Origin: Branchiostoma floridae
Lineage: Eukaryota; Chordata; Leptocardii; Amphioxiformes; Branchiostomatidae
Direction: 5' to 3'
Length of the DNA: 64,000 bases
Assembly (NCBI RefSeq): GCF_000003815.2
Contig: NC_049983.1
Coordinates: 6,099,669 to 6,163,668 of the forward strand
A program made the translations under genes and the position numbers. The notes below the pieces were generated by a model. That model ran no database searches and was not told the origin of the DNA. It saw nothing but the letters and a program-made list of their open reading frames with translations. Of this stretch, positions 1-13,091 are shown piece after piece; positions within the stretch are counted from its first letter, which is position 1; each line of letters opens with the position of its first letter.

Positions 1-1949
1 GGCGGGGTCTCAAGAATGGAGCTAGCGGTTGCGCCTAAACAGGGTCCGTATACTCAAGAATATCTCGAGAAGGAAGAATCCGAAGATTTTGCGGTTTGCA
101 CCTTTCTATTTCTTACTAAAGGAGCTTTTAAATGATACCAAGTCTGCCAGGCCGGAACTTCAAGTCTAAGCTACAATCGCGACATTAAGTCATCACCCTA
201 CCCGGTGCCGTGACAGGCGGGGTCTCAAGAAAGGAGCTAGCGGTTGCGCCTAAACAAGGTCCGTATACTCAAGAATATCTCGAGAAGGAAGAATCCGAAG
301 ATTTTACGGTTTGCACCTATCTATTCCTTACCAGGAGAGCTTTCCAATGATACCAAGTCTGCCAGGCCGGAACTTCCAGCCTAAGCTACAATCGCGACAT
401 TAAGTCATCACCCTACCCGGTGCCGTGGCAGGCGGGGTCTCAAGAAAGGAGCTAGCGGTTGCGCCTAAACAGGGTCCGTATACTCAAGAATATCTCGAGA
501 AGGAAGTATCCGAAGATTTTTCGGTTTGTTTGCACCTTTCTATTCCTTACTAGGGGAGCTTTCCAATGATACCAGGTCTGCCAGGCCGGAACTTCAAGCC
601 TAAGCTACAATCGCGACATTAAGTCATCACCCTACCCGGTGCCGTGGCAGGCGGGGTCTCAAGAAAGGAGCTAGCGGTTGCGCCTAAACAGGGTCCGTAT
701 ACTCAAGAATATCTCGAGAAGGAAGTATCCGAAGATTTTGCGGTTTGCACCTTTCTATTCCTTACTAAGGGAGCTTTCCAATGATACCAAGTCTGCCAGG
801 CCGGAACTTCAGCCTTACTTGGAAAAGCGTTCTTAAGTCATCACCCTACCCGGTCCCTGGACAGGCGGGGTCTCAAGAATGGAGCTAGCGGTTGCGCCTA
901 AACAGGGTCCGTATACTCAAGAATATCTCGAGAAGGAAGAATCCGAAGATTTTGCGGTTTGCACCTTTCTATTCCTTACTAAGGGAGCTTTCCAATGATA
1001 CCAAGTCTGCCAGGCCGGAACTTCAAGCCTAAGCTACAATCGCGACATTAAGTCATCACCCTACCCGGTGCCGTGGCAGGCGGGGTCTCAAGAAAGGAGC
1101 TAGCGGTTGCGCCTAAACAGGGTCTGTATACTCAAGAATATCTCGAGAAGGAAGTATCCGAAGATTTTGCGGTTTGCACCTTTCTATTCCTTACTAAGGG
1201 AGCTTTCCAATGATACCAAGTCTGCCAGGCCGGAACTTCAAGCCTAAGCTACAATCGCGACATTAAGTCATCACCCTACCCGGTGCCGTGGCAGGCGGGG
1301 TCTCAAGAAAGGAGCTAGCGGTTGCGCCTAAACAGGGTCCGTATACTCAAGAATATCTCGAGAAGGAAGTATCCGAAGATTTTGCGGTTTGCACCTTTCT
1401 ATTCCTTACTAAGGGAGCTTTCCAATGATACCAAGTCTGCCAGGCCGGAACTTCAAGCCTAACTTGGAGTCGCGTTCTTAAGTCAGCACCCTACCCGGTG
1501 CCGTGGCAGGCGGGGTCTCAAGAAAGGAGCTAGCGCTTGCGCCTAAACAAGGTCCGTATACTCAAGAATATCTCGAGAAGGAAGAATCCGAAGATTTTGC
1601 GGTTTGCACCTATCTATTCCTTACTAAAGGAGCTTTCCAATGATACCAAGTCTGCCAGGCCGGAACTTCAAGCCTAAGCTACAATCGCGACATTAAGTCA
1701 TCACCCTACCCGCTGCCGTGGCAGGCGGGGTCTCAAGAAAGGAGCTAGCGGTTGCGCCTAAACAGGGTCCGTATACTCAAGAATATCTCGAGAAGGAAGT
1801 ATCCGAAGATTTTGCGGTTTGCACCTTTCTATTCCTTACTAGGGGAGCTTTCCAATGATACCAAGTCTGCCAGGCCGGAACTTCAAGCCTAAGCTACAAT
1901 CGCGACATTAAGTCATCACCCTACCCGGTGCCGTGGCAGGCGGGGTCTC

Positions 1950-3540
1950 AAGAAAGGAGCTAGCGGTTGCGCCTAAACAGGGTCCGTATACTCAAGAATA
2001 TCTCGAAAAGGAAGTATGCGAAGATTTTGCGGTTTGCACCTTTCTATTCCTTACTAAGGGAGCTTTCCAATGATACCAAATCTACCAGGCCGGAACTTCA
2101 AGCCTAAGCTACAATCGCGACATTAAGTCAGCAGCCTACCCGGTGCCGTGACAGGCGGGGTCTCAAGAAAGGAGCTAGCGGTTGCGCCTAAACAAGGTCT
2201 GTATACTCAAAGATATCTCGAGAAGGAAGAATCCGAAGATTTTGCGGTTTGCACCTATCTATTCCTTACTAAAGGAGCTTTCCAATGACACCAAGTCTGC
2301 CAGACCGGAACTTCAAGCCTAAGCTACAATCGCGACATTAAGTCAACACCCTACCCGGTGCCGTGGCAGGCGGGGTCTCAAGAAAGGAGCTAGCGGTTGC
2401 GCCTAAACAGGGTCCGTATACTCAAGAATATCTCGAGAAGGAAGTATTCGAAGATTTTGCGGTTTGCACCTTTCTATTCCTTACTAAGGGAGCTTTCCAA
2501 TGATACCAAGTCTGCCAGGCCGGAACTTCAAGCCTAACTTGGAATCGCGTTCTTAAGTCAGCACCCTACCCGGTGCCGTGGCAGGCGGGGTCTCAAGAAA
2601 GGAGCTAGCGGTTGCGCCTAAACAGGGTCCGTATACTCAAGAATATCTCGAAAAGGAAGTATGCGAAGATTTTGCGGTTTGCACCTTTCTATTCCTTACT
2701 AAGGGAGCTTTCCAATGATACCAAATCTACCAGGCCGGAACTTCAAGCCTAAGCTACAATCGCGACATTAAGTCATCACCCTACCCGGTGCCGTGGCAGG
2801 CGGGGTCTCAAGAAAGGAGCTAGCGGTTGCGCCTAAACAGGGTCCGTATACTCAAGAATATCTCGAGAAGGAAGTATTCGAAGATTTTGCGGTTTGCATC
2901 TTTCTATTCCTTACTAGTGGAGCTTTCCAATGATACCAAGTCTGCCAGGCCGGAACTTCAAGCCTAACTTGGAATCGCGTTCTTAAGTCATCACCCTACC
3001 CAATGCCGTGACAGGCGGGGTCTCAAGAATGGAGCTAGCGGTTGCGCCTAAACAGGGTCCGTATACTCAAGAATATCTCGAGAAGGAAGAATCCGAAGAA
3101 TTTTCGGTTTGCACCTTTCTATTCCTTACTAAGGGAGCTTTCCAATGATACCAAGTCTGCCAGGCCGGAACTTCAAGCCTAGGCTACAATCGCGACATTA
3201 AGTCATCACCCTACACGGTGCCGTGGCAGGCAGGGTCTCAAGAAAGGAGCTAGCGGTTGCGCCTAAACAGGGTCTGTATACTCAAGAATATCTCGAGAAG
3301 GAAGAATCCGAAGATTTTACGGTTTGCACCTATCTATTCGTTACCAGGAGAGCTTTCCAATGATACCAAGTCTGCCAGGCCGGAACTTCAAGCCTAAGCT
3401 ACAATCGCGACATTAAGTCATCACCCTACCCGGTGCCGTGGCAGGCGGGGTCTCAAGAAAGGAGCTAGCGGTTGCGCCTAAACAGGGTCCGTATACTCAA
3501 GAATATCTCGAGAAGGAAGTATTCGAAGATTTTGCGGTTT
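1950..3540. repeat. Satellite block, proximal copy of a multi-unit duplication
   Basis: About 7.5 satellite units that share an ordered series of private variants with 4960-6610: GTATGCG (2014 and 5023), the second GTATGCG (2659 and 5668) and TTACTAGTGG (2911 and 5920), each pair exactly 3009 bp apart. That is 14 units of 215 bp. The order and spacing of several rare variants rule out chance. Confidence 0.85.
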
Positions 3541-4959
3541 GCACCTTTCTATTCCTTACTAGGGGAGCTTTCCAATGATACCAAGTCTGCCAGGCCGGAA
3601 CTTCAAGCCTAACTTGGAATCGCGTTCTTAAGTCAGCACCCTACCCGGTGCCGTGGCAGGCGGGGTCTCAAGAAAGGAGCTAGCGGTTGCGCCTAAACAG
3701 GGTCCGTATACTCAATAATATCTCGAAAAGGAAGTATGCGAAGATTTTGCGGTTTCCCCTTTCTATTCCTTACTAAGGGAGCTTTCCAATGATACCAAAT
3801 CTACCAGGCCGGAACTTCAAGCCTAAGCTACAATCGCGACATTAAGTCAGCAGCCTACCCGGTGCCGTGACAGGCGGGGTCTCAAGAAAGGAGCTAGCGG
3901 TTGCGCCTAAACAGGGTCTGTATACTCAAAGATATCTCGAGAAGGAAGAATCCGAAGATTTTGCGGTTTGCACCTATCTATTCCTTACTAGCGGAGCTTT
4001 CCAATGATACCAAGTCTGCCAGGCCGGAACTTCAAGCCTAAGCTACAATCGCGACATTAAGTCAACACCCTACCCGGTGCCGTGGCAGGCGGGGTCTCAA
4101 GAAAGGAGCTAGCGGTTGCGCCTAAACAGGGTCCGTATACTCAAGAATATCTCGAGAAGGAAGTATCCGAAGATTTGCGGTTTGCACCTTTCTATTCCTT
4201 ACTAAGGGAGCTTTCCAATGATACCAAGTCTGCCAGGCCGGAACTTCAAGCCTAACTTGGAATCGCGTTCTTAAGTCAGCACCCTACCCGGTGCCGTGAC
4301 AGGCGGGGTCTCAAGAATGGAGCTAGCGGTTGCGCCTAAACAAAGTCTGTATACTCAAGAATATCTCGAGAAGGAAGAATCCGAAGATTTTACGGTTTGC
4401 ACCTATCTATTCCTTACCATAAGAGCTTTCCAATGATACCAAGTCTGCCAGGCCGGAACTTCAAGCCTAAGCTACAATCGCGACATTAAGTCATCACCCT
4501 ACCCGGTGCCGTGACAGGCGGGGTCTCAAGAAAGGAGCTAGCGGTTGCGCCTAAACAGGGGTCCGTATACTCAAGAATATCTCGAAAAGGAAATATCCGA
4601 AGATTTTGCGGTTTGCACCTTTCTATTCCTTACTAGGGGAGCTTTCCAATGATACCAAGTCTGCCAGGCCGGAACTTCAAGCCTAAGCTACAATGGCGAC
4701 ATTAAGTCATCACCCTACCCGGTGCCGTGGCAGGCGGGGTCTCAAGAAAGGAGCTAGCGGTTGCGCCTAAACAGGGTCCGTATTAACAAGAATATCTCGA
4801 GAAGGAAGTATCCGAAGATTTTGCAGTTTGCACAGTTCTATTCCTTACTAAGGGAGCTTTCCAATGATACCAAGTCTGCCAGGCCGGAATTTCAAGCCTA
4901 GGCTACAATCGCGACATTAAGTCATCACCCTACACGGTGCCGTGGCAGGCAGGGTCTCA

Positions 4960-6610
4960 AGAAAGGAGCTAGCGGTTGCGCCTAAACAGGGTCCGTATAC
5001 TCAAGAATATCTCGAAAAGGAAGTATGCGAAGATTTTGCGGTTTGCACCTTTCTATTCCTTACTAAGGGAGCTTTCCAATGATACCAAATCTACCAGGCC
5101 GGAACTTCAAGCCTAAGCTACAATCGCGACATTAAGTCAGCAGCCTACCCGGTGCCGTGACAGGCGGGGTCTCAAGAAAGGAGCTAGCGGTTGCGCCTAA
5201 ACAAGGTCTGTATACTCAAAGATATCTCGAGAAGGAAGAATCCGAAGATTTTGCGGTTTGCACCTATCTATTCCTTACTAAAGGAGCTTTCCAATGACAC
5301 CAAGTCTGCCAGACCGGAACTTCAAGCCTAAGCTACAATCGCGACATTAAGTCAACACCCTACCCGGTGCCGTGGCAGGCGGGGTCTCAAGAAAGGAGCT
5401 AGCGGTTGCGCCTAAACAGGGTCCGTATACTCAAGAATATCTCGAGAAGGAAGTATTCGAAGATTTTTCGGTTTGCACCTTTCTATTCCTTACTAAGGGA
5501 GCTTTCCAATGATACCAAGTCTGCCAGGCCGGAACTTCAAGCCTAACTTGGAATCGCGTTCTTAAGTCAGCACCCTACCCGGTGCCGTGGCAGGCGGGGT
5601 CTCAAGAAAGGAGCTAGCGGTTGCGCCTAAACAGGGTCCGTATACTCAAGAATATCTCGAAAAGGAAGTATGCGAAGATTTTGCGGTTTGCACCTTTCTA
5701 TTCCTTACTAAGGGAGCTTTCCAATGATACCAAATCTGCCAGGCCGGAACTTCAAGCCTAAGCTACAATCGCGACATTAAGTCATCACCCTACCCGGTGC
5801 CGTGGCAGGCGGGGTCTCAAGAAAGGAGCTAGCGGTTGCGCCTAAACAGGGTCCGTATACTCAAGAATATCTCGAGAAGGAAGTATTCGAAGATTTTGCG
5901 GTTTGCATCTTTCTATTCCTTACTAGTGGAGCTTTCCAATGATACCAAGTCTGCCAGGCCGGAACTTCAAGCCTAACTNNNNNNNNNNNNNNNNNNNNNN
6001 NNNNNNNNNNNNNNNNNNNNNNNNNNNNNNNNNNNNNNNNNNNNNNNNNNNNNNNNNNNNNNNNNNNNNNNNNNNNNNATCACCCTACCCAATGCCGTGA
6101 CAGGCGGGGTCTCAAGAATGGAGCTAGCGGTTGCGCCTAAACAGGGTCCGTATACTCAAGAATATCTCGAGAAGGAAGAATCCGAAGAATTTTCGGTTTG
6201 TACCTTTCTATTCCTTACTAAGGGAGCTTTCCAATGATACCAAGTCTGCCAGGCCGGAACTTCAAGCCTAGGCTACAATCGCGACATTAAGTCATCACCC
6301 TACACGGTGCCGTGGCAGGCAGGGTCTCAAGAAAGGAGCTAGCGGTTGCGCCTAAACAGGGTCTGTATACTCAAGAATATCTCGAGAAGGAAGAATCCGA
6401 AGATTTTACGGTTTGCACCTATCTATTCGTTACCAGGAAAGCTTTCCAATGATACCAAGTCTGCCAGGCCGGAACTTCAAGCCTAAGCTACAATCGCGAC
6501 ATTAAGTCATCACCCTACCCGGTGCCGTGGCAGGCGGGGTCTCAAGAAAGGAGCTAGCGGTTGCGCCTAAACAGGGTCCGTATACTCAAGAATATCTCGA
6601 GAAGGAAGTA
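4960..6610. repeat. Satellite block, distal copy of the duplication
   Basis: Counterpart of 1950-3540, differing by only a few substitutions over the compared stretch, and containing the 100-N gap at 5979-6078. A shorter related block also begins near 3734, eight units (1720 bp) after 2014, so the array shows several rounds of block duplication. Confidence 0.8.
5979..6078. other. Assembly gap (100 N) in the satellite
   Basis: Exactly 100 N. Alignment with the duplicate block 3009 bp upstream shows that the flanks correspond to 2969 and 2990, so only about 20 bp (or 20 plus a multiple of 215) would be missing. The length is therefore a placeholder. Confidence 0.95.
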
Positions 6611-7379
6611 TTCGAAGATTTTGCGGTTTGCATCTTTCTATTCCTTACTAGTGGAGCTTTCCAATGATACCAAGTCTGCCAGGCCGGAACTTCAAGCCTT
6701 ACTTGGAATCGCGTTCTTAAGTCAGCACCCTACCCGATGCCGTGACAGGCGGGGTCTCAAGAATGGAGCTAGCGGTTGCGCCTAAACAGGGTCCGTATAC
6801 TCAAGAATATCTCGAGAAGGAAGTATCCGAAGATTTTGCGGTTTGCACCTTTCTATTCCTTACTAGCGGAGCTTTCCAATGATACCAAGTCTGCCAGGCC
6901 GGAACTTCAAGCCTAACTTGAAATCGCGTTCTTAAGTCAGCACCCTACCCGGTGCCGTGGCAGGCGGGGTCTCAAGAAAGGAGCTAGCGGTTGCGCCTAA
7001 ACAGGGTCCGTATACTCAAGAATATCTCGAGAAGGAAGTATCCGAAGATTTTGCAGTTTGCACCTATCTATTCCTTACCAGGAGAGCTTTCCAATGATAC
7101 CAAGTCTGCCAGGCCGGAACTTCAAGCCTAAGCTACAATCGCGACATTAAGTCATCACCCTACCCGGTGCCGTGGCAGGCGGGGTCTCAAGAAAGGAGCT
7201 AGCGGTTGCGCCTAAACAGGGTCTGTATACTCAAGAATATCTCGAGAAGGAATTATTCAAAGATTTTTCGGTTTGCACCTTTCTATTCCTTACTAAGGGA
7301 TCGTTCCAATGATACCAAGTCAGCCAGGCCGGAACTTCAAGCCTAACTTGGAATCGCGGTATTAAGTCATCACCCTACC

Positions 7380-7479
7380 NNNNNNNNNNNNNNNNNNNNN
7401 NNNNNNNNNNNNNNNNNNNNNNNNNNNNNNNNNNNNNNNNNNNNNNNNNNNNNNNNNNNNNNNNNNNNNNNNNNNNNNN
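7380..7479. other. Assembly gap (100 N) in the satellite
   Basis: Exactly 100 N. In unit phase, the flanks (CACCCTACC before, AGAAGAGACAGCCGTTGCGCC after) are about 25 bp apart in an ordinary unit, so the true gap is about 25 bp or that plus whole units. Confidence 0.95.
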
Positions 7480-10400
7480 AGAAGAGACAGCCGTTGCGCC
7501 TAAACAGGGTCTGTATACTCAAGAATATCTCGAGAAGGAAGAATCCGAAGATTTTACGGTTTGCACCTATCTATTCCTTACTAAGGGAGCTTTCCAATGA
7601 TACCAAGTCTGCCAGGCCGGAACTTCAAGCCTAACATGGAATCGCGTTCTTAAGTCATCACCCTACCCGGTGCCGTGACAGGCGGGGTCTCAAGAAAGGA
7701 GCTAGCGGTTGCGCCTAAACAGGGTCCGTATACTCAAGAATATCTCGAGAAGGAAGAATCCGAAGATTTTGCGGTTTGCACCTTTCTATTTCTTACTAAA
7801 GAGAGCTTTTCAATGATACCAAGTCTGCCAGGCCGGAACTTCAAGCCTAAGTTACAATCGTGACATTAAGTCATCACCCTACCCGGTGCCGTGGCAAGAA
7901 GGGTCTCAAGAAAGGAGCTAGCGGGTGCGCCTAAGCAGGGTGCGTATACTCAAGAATATCTCGAGAAGGAAGAATCCGAAGATTTTGCGGTTTGCACCTT
8001 TCTAATCCTCACTAAAGGAGCTTTCCAATGATACCAAGTCTGCCAGGCCGGAACTTCAAGCCTAAGCTACAATCGCGACATTAAGTCATCACCCTACCCA
8101 ATGCCGTGACAGGCGGGATCTCAAGAATGGAGCTAGCGGTTGCGCCTAAACAGGATCCGTATACTCAAGAATATCTCGAGAAGGAAGTATCCGAAGATTT
8201 TGCGGTTTGCACCTTTCTATTCCTTACTAGGGGAGCTTTTTAATGATACAACGTGTGCTAGGTCGGAACTTTAAGCCTAAGCTACAATCGCGACATTAAG
8301 TCAGCACCCTACCCGGTGCCGTGGCAGGCGGGGTCTCAAGAATGGAGCTAGCGGTTGCGCCTAAACAAGGTCTGTATACTCAAAGATATCTCGAGAAGGA
8401 AGTATCCGAAGATTTTGCGGTTTGCACCTATCTATTCCTTACTAAGGGAGCTTTCCAATGATACCAAGTCTGCCAGGCCGGAACTTCAAGCCTAAGCTAC
8501 AATCGTGACATTAAGTCAACACCCTACACGGTGCCGTGGCAGGCGGGGTCTCAAGAAAGGAGCTAGCGGTTGCGCCTAAACAGGGTCCGTATACTCAAGA
8601 ATATCTCGAGAAGGAAGTATCCGAAGATTTCCGGTTTGCACCTTTCTATTCCTTACTAAGAGAGCTTTCCAATGATACCAAGTCAGCCAGGCCGGAACTT
8701 CAAGCCTAACTTGGAATCGCGTTCTTAAGTCATCACCCTACCCGGTGCCGTGACAGGCGGGGTCTCAAGAATGGAGCTAGCGGTTGCGCCTAAACAAGGT
8801 CCGTATACTCAAGAATATCTCGAGAAGGAAGTATCCGAAGATGTTGCGGTTTGCACCTTTCTATTCCTTACTAGCGGAGCTTTCCAATGATACCACGTGT
8901 GCCAGGCCGGAACTTCAAGCCTAAGCTACAATGGCGACATTAAGTCATCACCCTACCCGGTGCCGTGGCAGGCGGGGTCTCAAGAAAGGAGCTAGCGGTT
9001 GCGCCTAAACAGGGTCCGTATACTCAAGAATGTCTCGAGAAGGAAGTATCCGAAGATTTTGCGGTTTGCACCTTTCTATTCCTTACTAGGGGGGGAGCTT
9101 TCCGATGATACCAAGTCTGCCAGGGCGGATCTTCACGCCTAACTTGGAGTCGCGTTCTTAAGTCAGCACCCTACCCGGCGCCGTGACAGGCGGCGTCTCA
9201 AGAAAGGAGCTAGCGCTTGCTCCTAAACAAGGTCCGTATACTCAAGAATATCTCGAGAAGGAAGAATCCGAAGATTTTGCGGGTTGCACCTATCTATTCC
9301 TTATTAAGGGAGCTTTCCAATGATACCAAGTCTGCCAGGCCGGAACTTCAAGCCTACGCTACAATCGCGACATAAAGTCATCACCCTACCCGGTGCCGTG
9401 GCAGGCGGGGTCTCAAGAAAGGAGCCAGCGGTTGCGCCTAAACAGGGTCTGTATACTCAAGAATATCTCGAGAAGGAAGTATCCGAAGATTTTTCGGTTT
9501 GCACCTTTCTATTCCTTACTAAGGGAGCTTTCCAATGATGCCAAGTCTGCCAGGCCGGAACTTCAAGCCTAAGCTACAATCGCGAGATTAAGTCATCACC
9601 CTACCCGGTGCCGTGGCAGGCGGGGTCTCAAGAAAGGAGCTAGCGGTTGCGCCTAAACAGGGTCCGTATACTCAAGAATATCTCGAGAAGGAAGAATCCG
9701 AAGATTTTGCGGTTTGCACCTTTCTATTCCTTACTAAGGGAGCTTTCCAATGATACCAAGTCTGCCAGGCCGGAACTTCAAGCCTAACTTGGAATCGCGT
9801 TCTTAAGTCATCACCCTACCCGGTGCCGTGACAGGCGGGGTCTCAAGAAAGGAGCTAGCGGTTGCGCCTAAACAGGGTCCGTATACTCAAGAATATCTCG
9901 AAAAGGAAGTATCCGAAGATTTTGCGGTTTGCACCTTCCTATTCCTTACTAGGGGAGCTTTCCAATGATACCAAATCTGCCAGGCCGGAACTTCAAGCCT
10001 AGGCTACAATCGCGACATTAAGTCAGCAACCTACCCGGTGCCGTGACAGGCGGGGTCTCAAGAATGGAGCTAACGGTTGCGCCTAAACAGGGTCCGTATA
10101 CTCAAGAATATCTCGAGAAGGAAGTATCCGAAGATTTTGCGGTTTGCACCTTTCTATTTCTTACTAGGGGATCTTTCCAATGATACCAAATCTGCCAGGC
10201 CGGAACTTCAAGCCTTACTTGGAATCGCGTTCTTAAGTCAGCACCCTACCCAATGCCGTGACAGGCGGGATCTCAAGAATGGAGCTAGCGGTTGCGCCTA
10301 AACAGGGTCCGTATACTCAAGAATATCTCGAGAAGGAAGAATCCGAAAATTTTGCGGTTTGCACCTATCTATTCCTTACTAGGGGAGCTTTCCAATGATA

Positions 10401-10570
10401 CCAAGTCTGCCAGGCCGGAACTTCAAGCCTAAGCTACAATCGCGACATTAAGTCATCACCCTACCCGGTGCCGTGGCACGCGGGGTCTCAAGAAAGGAGC
10501 TAGCGGTTGCGCCTAAACAGGGTCCGTATACTCAAGAATATCTCGAGAAGGAAGTATCCGAAGATTTTGC

Positions 10571-13030
10571 GAGAAGCATGATTTCGCAAATAAATCTCTG
10601 TATAAAAAACATCATCGACACGGCGTTTTGAAAAAAAAAACGATCTCGCTGATATCATATGGTGGACACAAGCTGGAAGTATATAACGTTATCGGTATGG
10701 ATCACCGTGTATGGATAGATGTAGATAACAGAAGCAAGTTTGGCCGTGCCCTTCCTTGTAACTATTCAGCCAACATCTCATGACCTTTATTTGCCTGTCA
10801 GTTCCTATTTTACAAACGAAAAACCACCATGATACAGATACACCACATTTGCAGCCCCCTTTCAAGTGCATGTGGGCACATAGAATTAACGGTGTTACCG
10901 CGGATTATAAACTGGTGGCGTATGCTTTGAAGAGTTTTAAGTCTCCCGAGTCACTAGTGTATGCATTTCCATCAAGAAAAATTAGAAAGGATATGCGTAT
11001 GGATGATTTTCTGACAGCTAGCTTCAGTACCTTTCAGATAACACAACCACCAGCTAGTAGTTCGCAGAGCAAGAATACTATTCAGACGAAAGTATTTCCT
11101 TCAGTGTATATTACTCTATTCATTCGAATCAACTGCACAAATGATCACAAACTACACATATTGAAACCAGAAGACATAACCGCACTCCTCTGGAACAACG
11201 AATATGTCGATATTGTAATCTAAATAGCATAGAAGATGAACAGCATTTTGTAGTAGATTATACGGCAAAGAGAGAACTGAACTTCATAGAATGATAGAAC
11301 CTATGTTTCCCTACACCTAAGTACTAGCAACAGAGACAAATCCATATTCATTTAGACAAGCCTTTGATTGTAAAGCATATCTGTTCCTACATTTTCAGTA
11401 TCAAGGAGGAAAAGTCGAATTCCCTTAGTAGAATATGATTCTTGTGTTGGTTCATATTATAACGTTATATACTCATTGTCTACAATATCACAAGTGAAAG
11501 ACAGTTCCCTCCATTTCTTTCTCCGACCGTTTCCTTTTAATTTCACTGCGCACACATATTATGTTTTTCGTTGAACGTATAGCTGACTGTATTCAATTGT
11601 AAATTTCGCCCTCTCCTTATCATGAAGTTGACATTTACACCAGCCATTCTTCAGATTGTTCTTAAGGCACTTGCGTAATTCGACAGACGATATCCGATTG
11701 TATCCAAGACCCTGTTTGTCCGGAAATGTAACGAAACGTTGATGTGTTGAGGCAGCATCACGAACAGCTCACGTACTGAAGCGTCATCTAGCGGTTGACT
11801 TGCGCCGTACTTAACATGACCAACAGAGTTGAACGAGTCATCAGCACCACACGGCCGAGCAGCTCGTCGATAGGGGGCAGTACTGCAACAGTACTACTTG
11901 GACTTGGGCTTCCACTGACACAAGCGTATGTAAATGCATGGCACATGTTGAAAAGTCTCCTTTGGACTGTCTCGCTCGTGACTGTATGGAATTAGAAAGT
12001 AGAAATTGGGTAGCCAGGAATCCAGTCGTATTATCCTTATAACTCCCGAGTCTCTTCTGTCCTCTCCGCAAATACAGAGAAGACAGAAGAGATTCGAGAG
12101 CTATAATACGACTGGATATTAAACAAGCTAGAAATTACCAAGGAGGTTATGACAATGCGTCGTTATGTTCCTCGAGCTCCCGTACTACGTAGGGGTCAAC
12201 ATTGGCCAATAGTCGGGGCTAGTTATTAGTGGAGTAAGTCAACCCGGGTCAACATTTGGTCCTTGAACCGACCTTGAAAAGTTCAATGGATAACTATGTG
12301 CACTTGCCAATCATCATTCACTACATTTGGACCGAATTCTACTGTTCATACCCCCGAGAAAGTCTTGTGTAGACTATCTTTAATTCTTTCATTTTTGGTA
12401 TGAACCCTGAAGCTAGAATCTCATAAATCAGTATCAAGGGGAAGTGTGGACGGACCTGTAAGTTTTTCATGGACCCCTGGGCTATTTGCCCCCTACCGGC
12501 AAAGTATCCAGTTCTTGTTTGCACTGCCAAAGTTATGTCAAATTACGTGCATTTTACACGTAGACTGCTAACTCCATTCATGGCAATGCCGGTATCCCCA
12601 CGTGTTACTTATCTGAAACGTGCGTTATTTTGATGCAAAGCACCAATGAATGTAACATTACGTTTACAAAAAATGGATAAGTAAACGAGACGGAGAAGAA
12701 AAAAATCTATCCTTTTTTAGCGCTTCCCATAAATTGATAAAATACCCAAAGTCCGTGAAAGGGTGCCATATACTTGTTATGTCCTTGGTGATTCCACGGT
12801 CAGGGTCCACTGTGGTCATGGTCAGCCCTCACAGTGCCAACGCTAGACTGAGTCTGTATTTCAGTGCCTCAAAAATGGCTTTTTTTAATGATTCCTCGAA
12901 CAGAAAATATCAAATAACCACAGCACGTATCACTACAGAGTCGTACAGACACATTATCCGGTGTTGCGGTGGTTAAAAGATCATGTAACACACTAATTTT
13001 CATTTTTATCCCGTGGGGTCCTGTTAGAAT
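10571..13030. other. Unassigned sequence between the satellite and exon 1
   Basis: Apart from the inverted-repeat element at 12011-12131, I recognise nothing here. An open frame of 147 codons at 10780-11223 has no motif I know and no splice context, and I do not call it. The sequence is A/T-rich in places. Any upstream enhancer or 5' non-coding exon of the stabilin gene could lie here but is not visible. Confidence 0.5.
12011..12131. mobile_element. TAGCC...GGCTA inverted-repeat element (family A)
   Basis: A foldback of about 120 bp. ATCCAGTCGTATTAT near the left end pairs with ATAATACGACTGGAT on the right, and the inner parts GAGTCTCTTCTGTCCTCTC and GAGAAGACAGAAGAGATTC also pair. Ends resemble TAGCCTGG...CCAGGCTA, as in the copies at 34171, 54209 and 19926. 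A TAGAAATT repeat flanks it approximately. It is non-coding. Confidence 0.7.
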
Positions 13031-13037
13031 CAGCTGA

Positions 13038-13091
13038 GGGCGGGACTTCCCGTCGGCTTGCTTCCCGCCGCGAGCGTTCAGTTCTTATTGG
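13038..13091 (+). promoter_or_regulatory. Promoter-like cluster upstream of exon 1
   Basis: About 430-480 bp before the ATG lie GGGCGGG (GC box, 13038-13044), the overlapping GGGACTTCCC (13042-13051, which fits the NF-kappaB consensus GGGRNYYYCC) and ATTGG (13087-13091, an inverted CCAAT box). No TATA box is evident near exon 1. An A/T-rich stretch (13130-13310) separates the cluster from the exon. The transcription start is unknown, and an upstream non-coding exon cannot be excluded. The motifs are seen directly; their use is inference. Confidence 0.35.

Larger units (their letters stand above)
1..10570. repeat. 215-bp satellite array, about 49 units
   Basis: The unit, starting GGCGGGGTCTCAAGAA, recurs at 1, 216, 431, 650, 864, 1079, 1294 and onward, so the period is 215 bp with rare small indels (one unit has an extra TTTG). 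Most units contain CTCGAG and the stretch GATACCAAGTCTGCCAGGCC. Two main variants alternate at the unit end: GCTACAATCGCGACATTAAG and ACTTGGAATCGCGTTCTTAAG. Diagnostic variants recur at a fixed 3009-bp offset, showing duplication of blocks of units. The array is open at the left edge, stops mid-unit at about 10570 and is interrupted by two 100-N gaps. No protein is encoded; short open frames here are by-products of the repeat. Confidence 0.97.

Noticed and set aside
1-10570. CRISPR-like regular spacing
   Set aside because: The whole 215-bp unit repeats without unique spacers, and the window is eukaryotic.
10780-11223. A 147-codon open frame on the plus strand
   Set aside because: No recognisable motif, no splice partner and no composition shift; random open frames of this size are possible.
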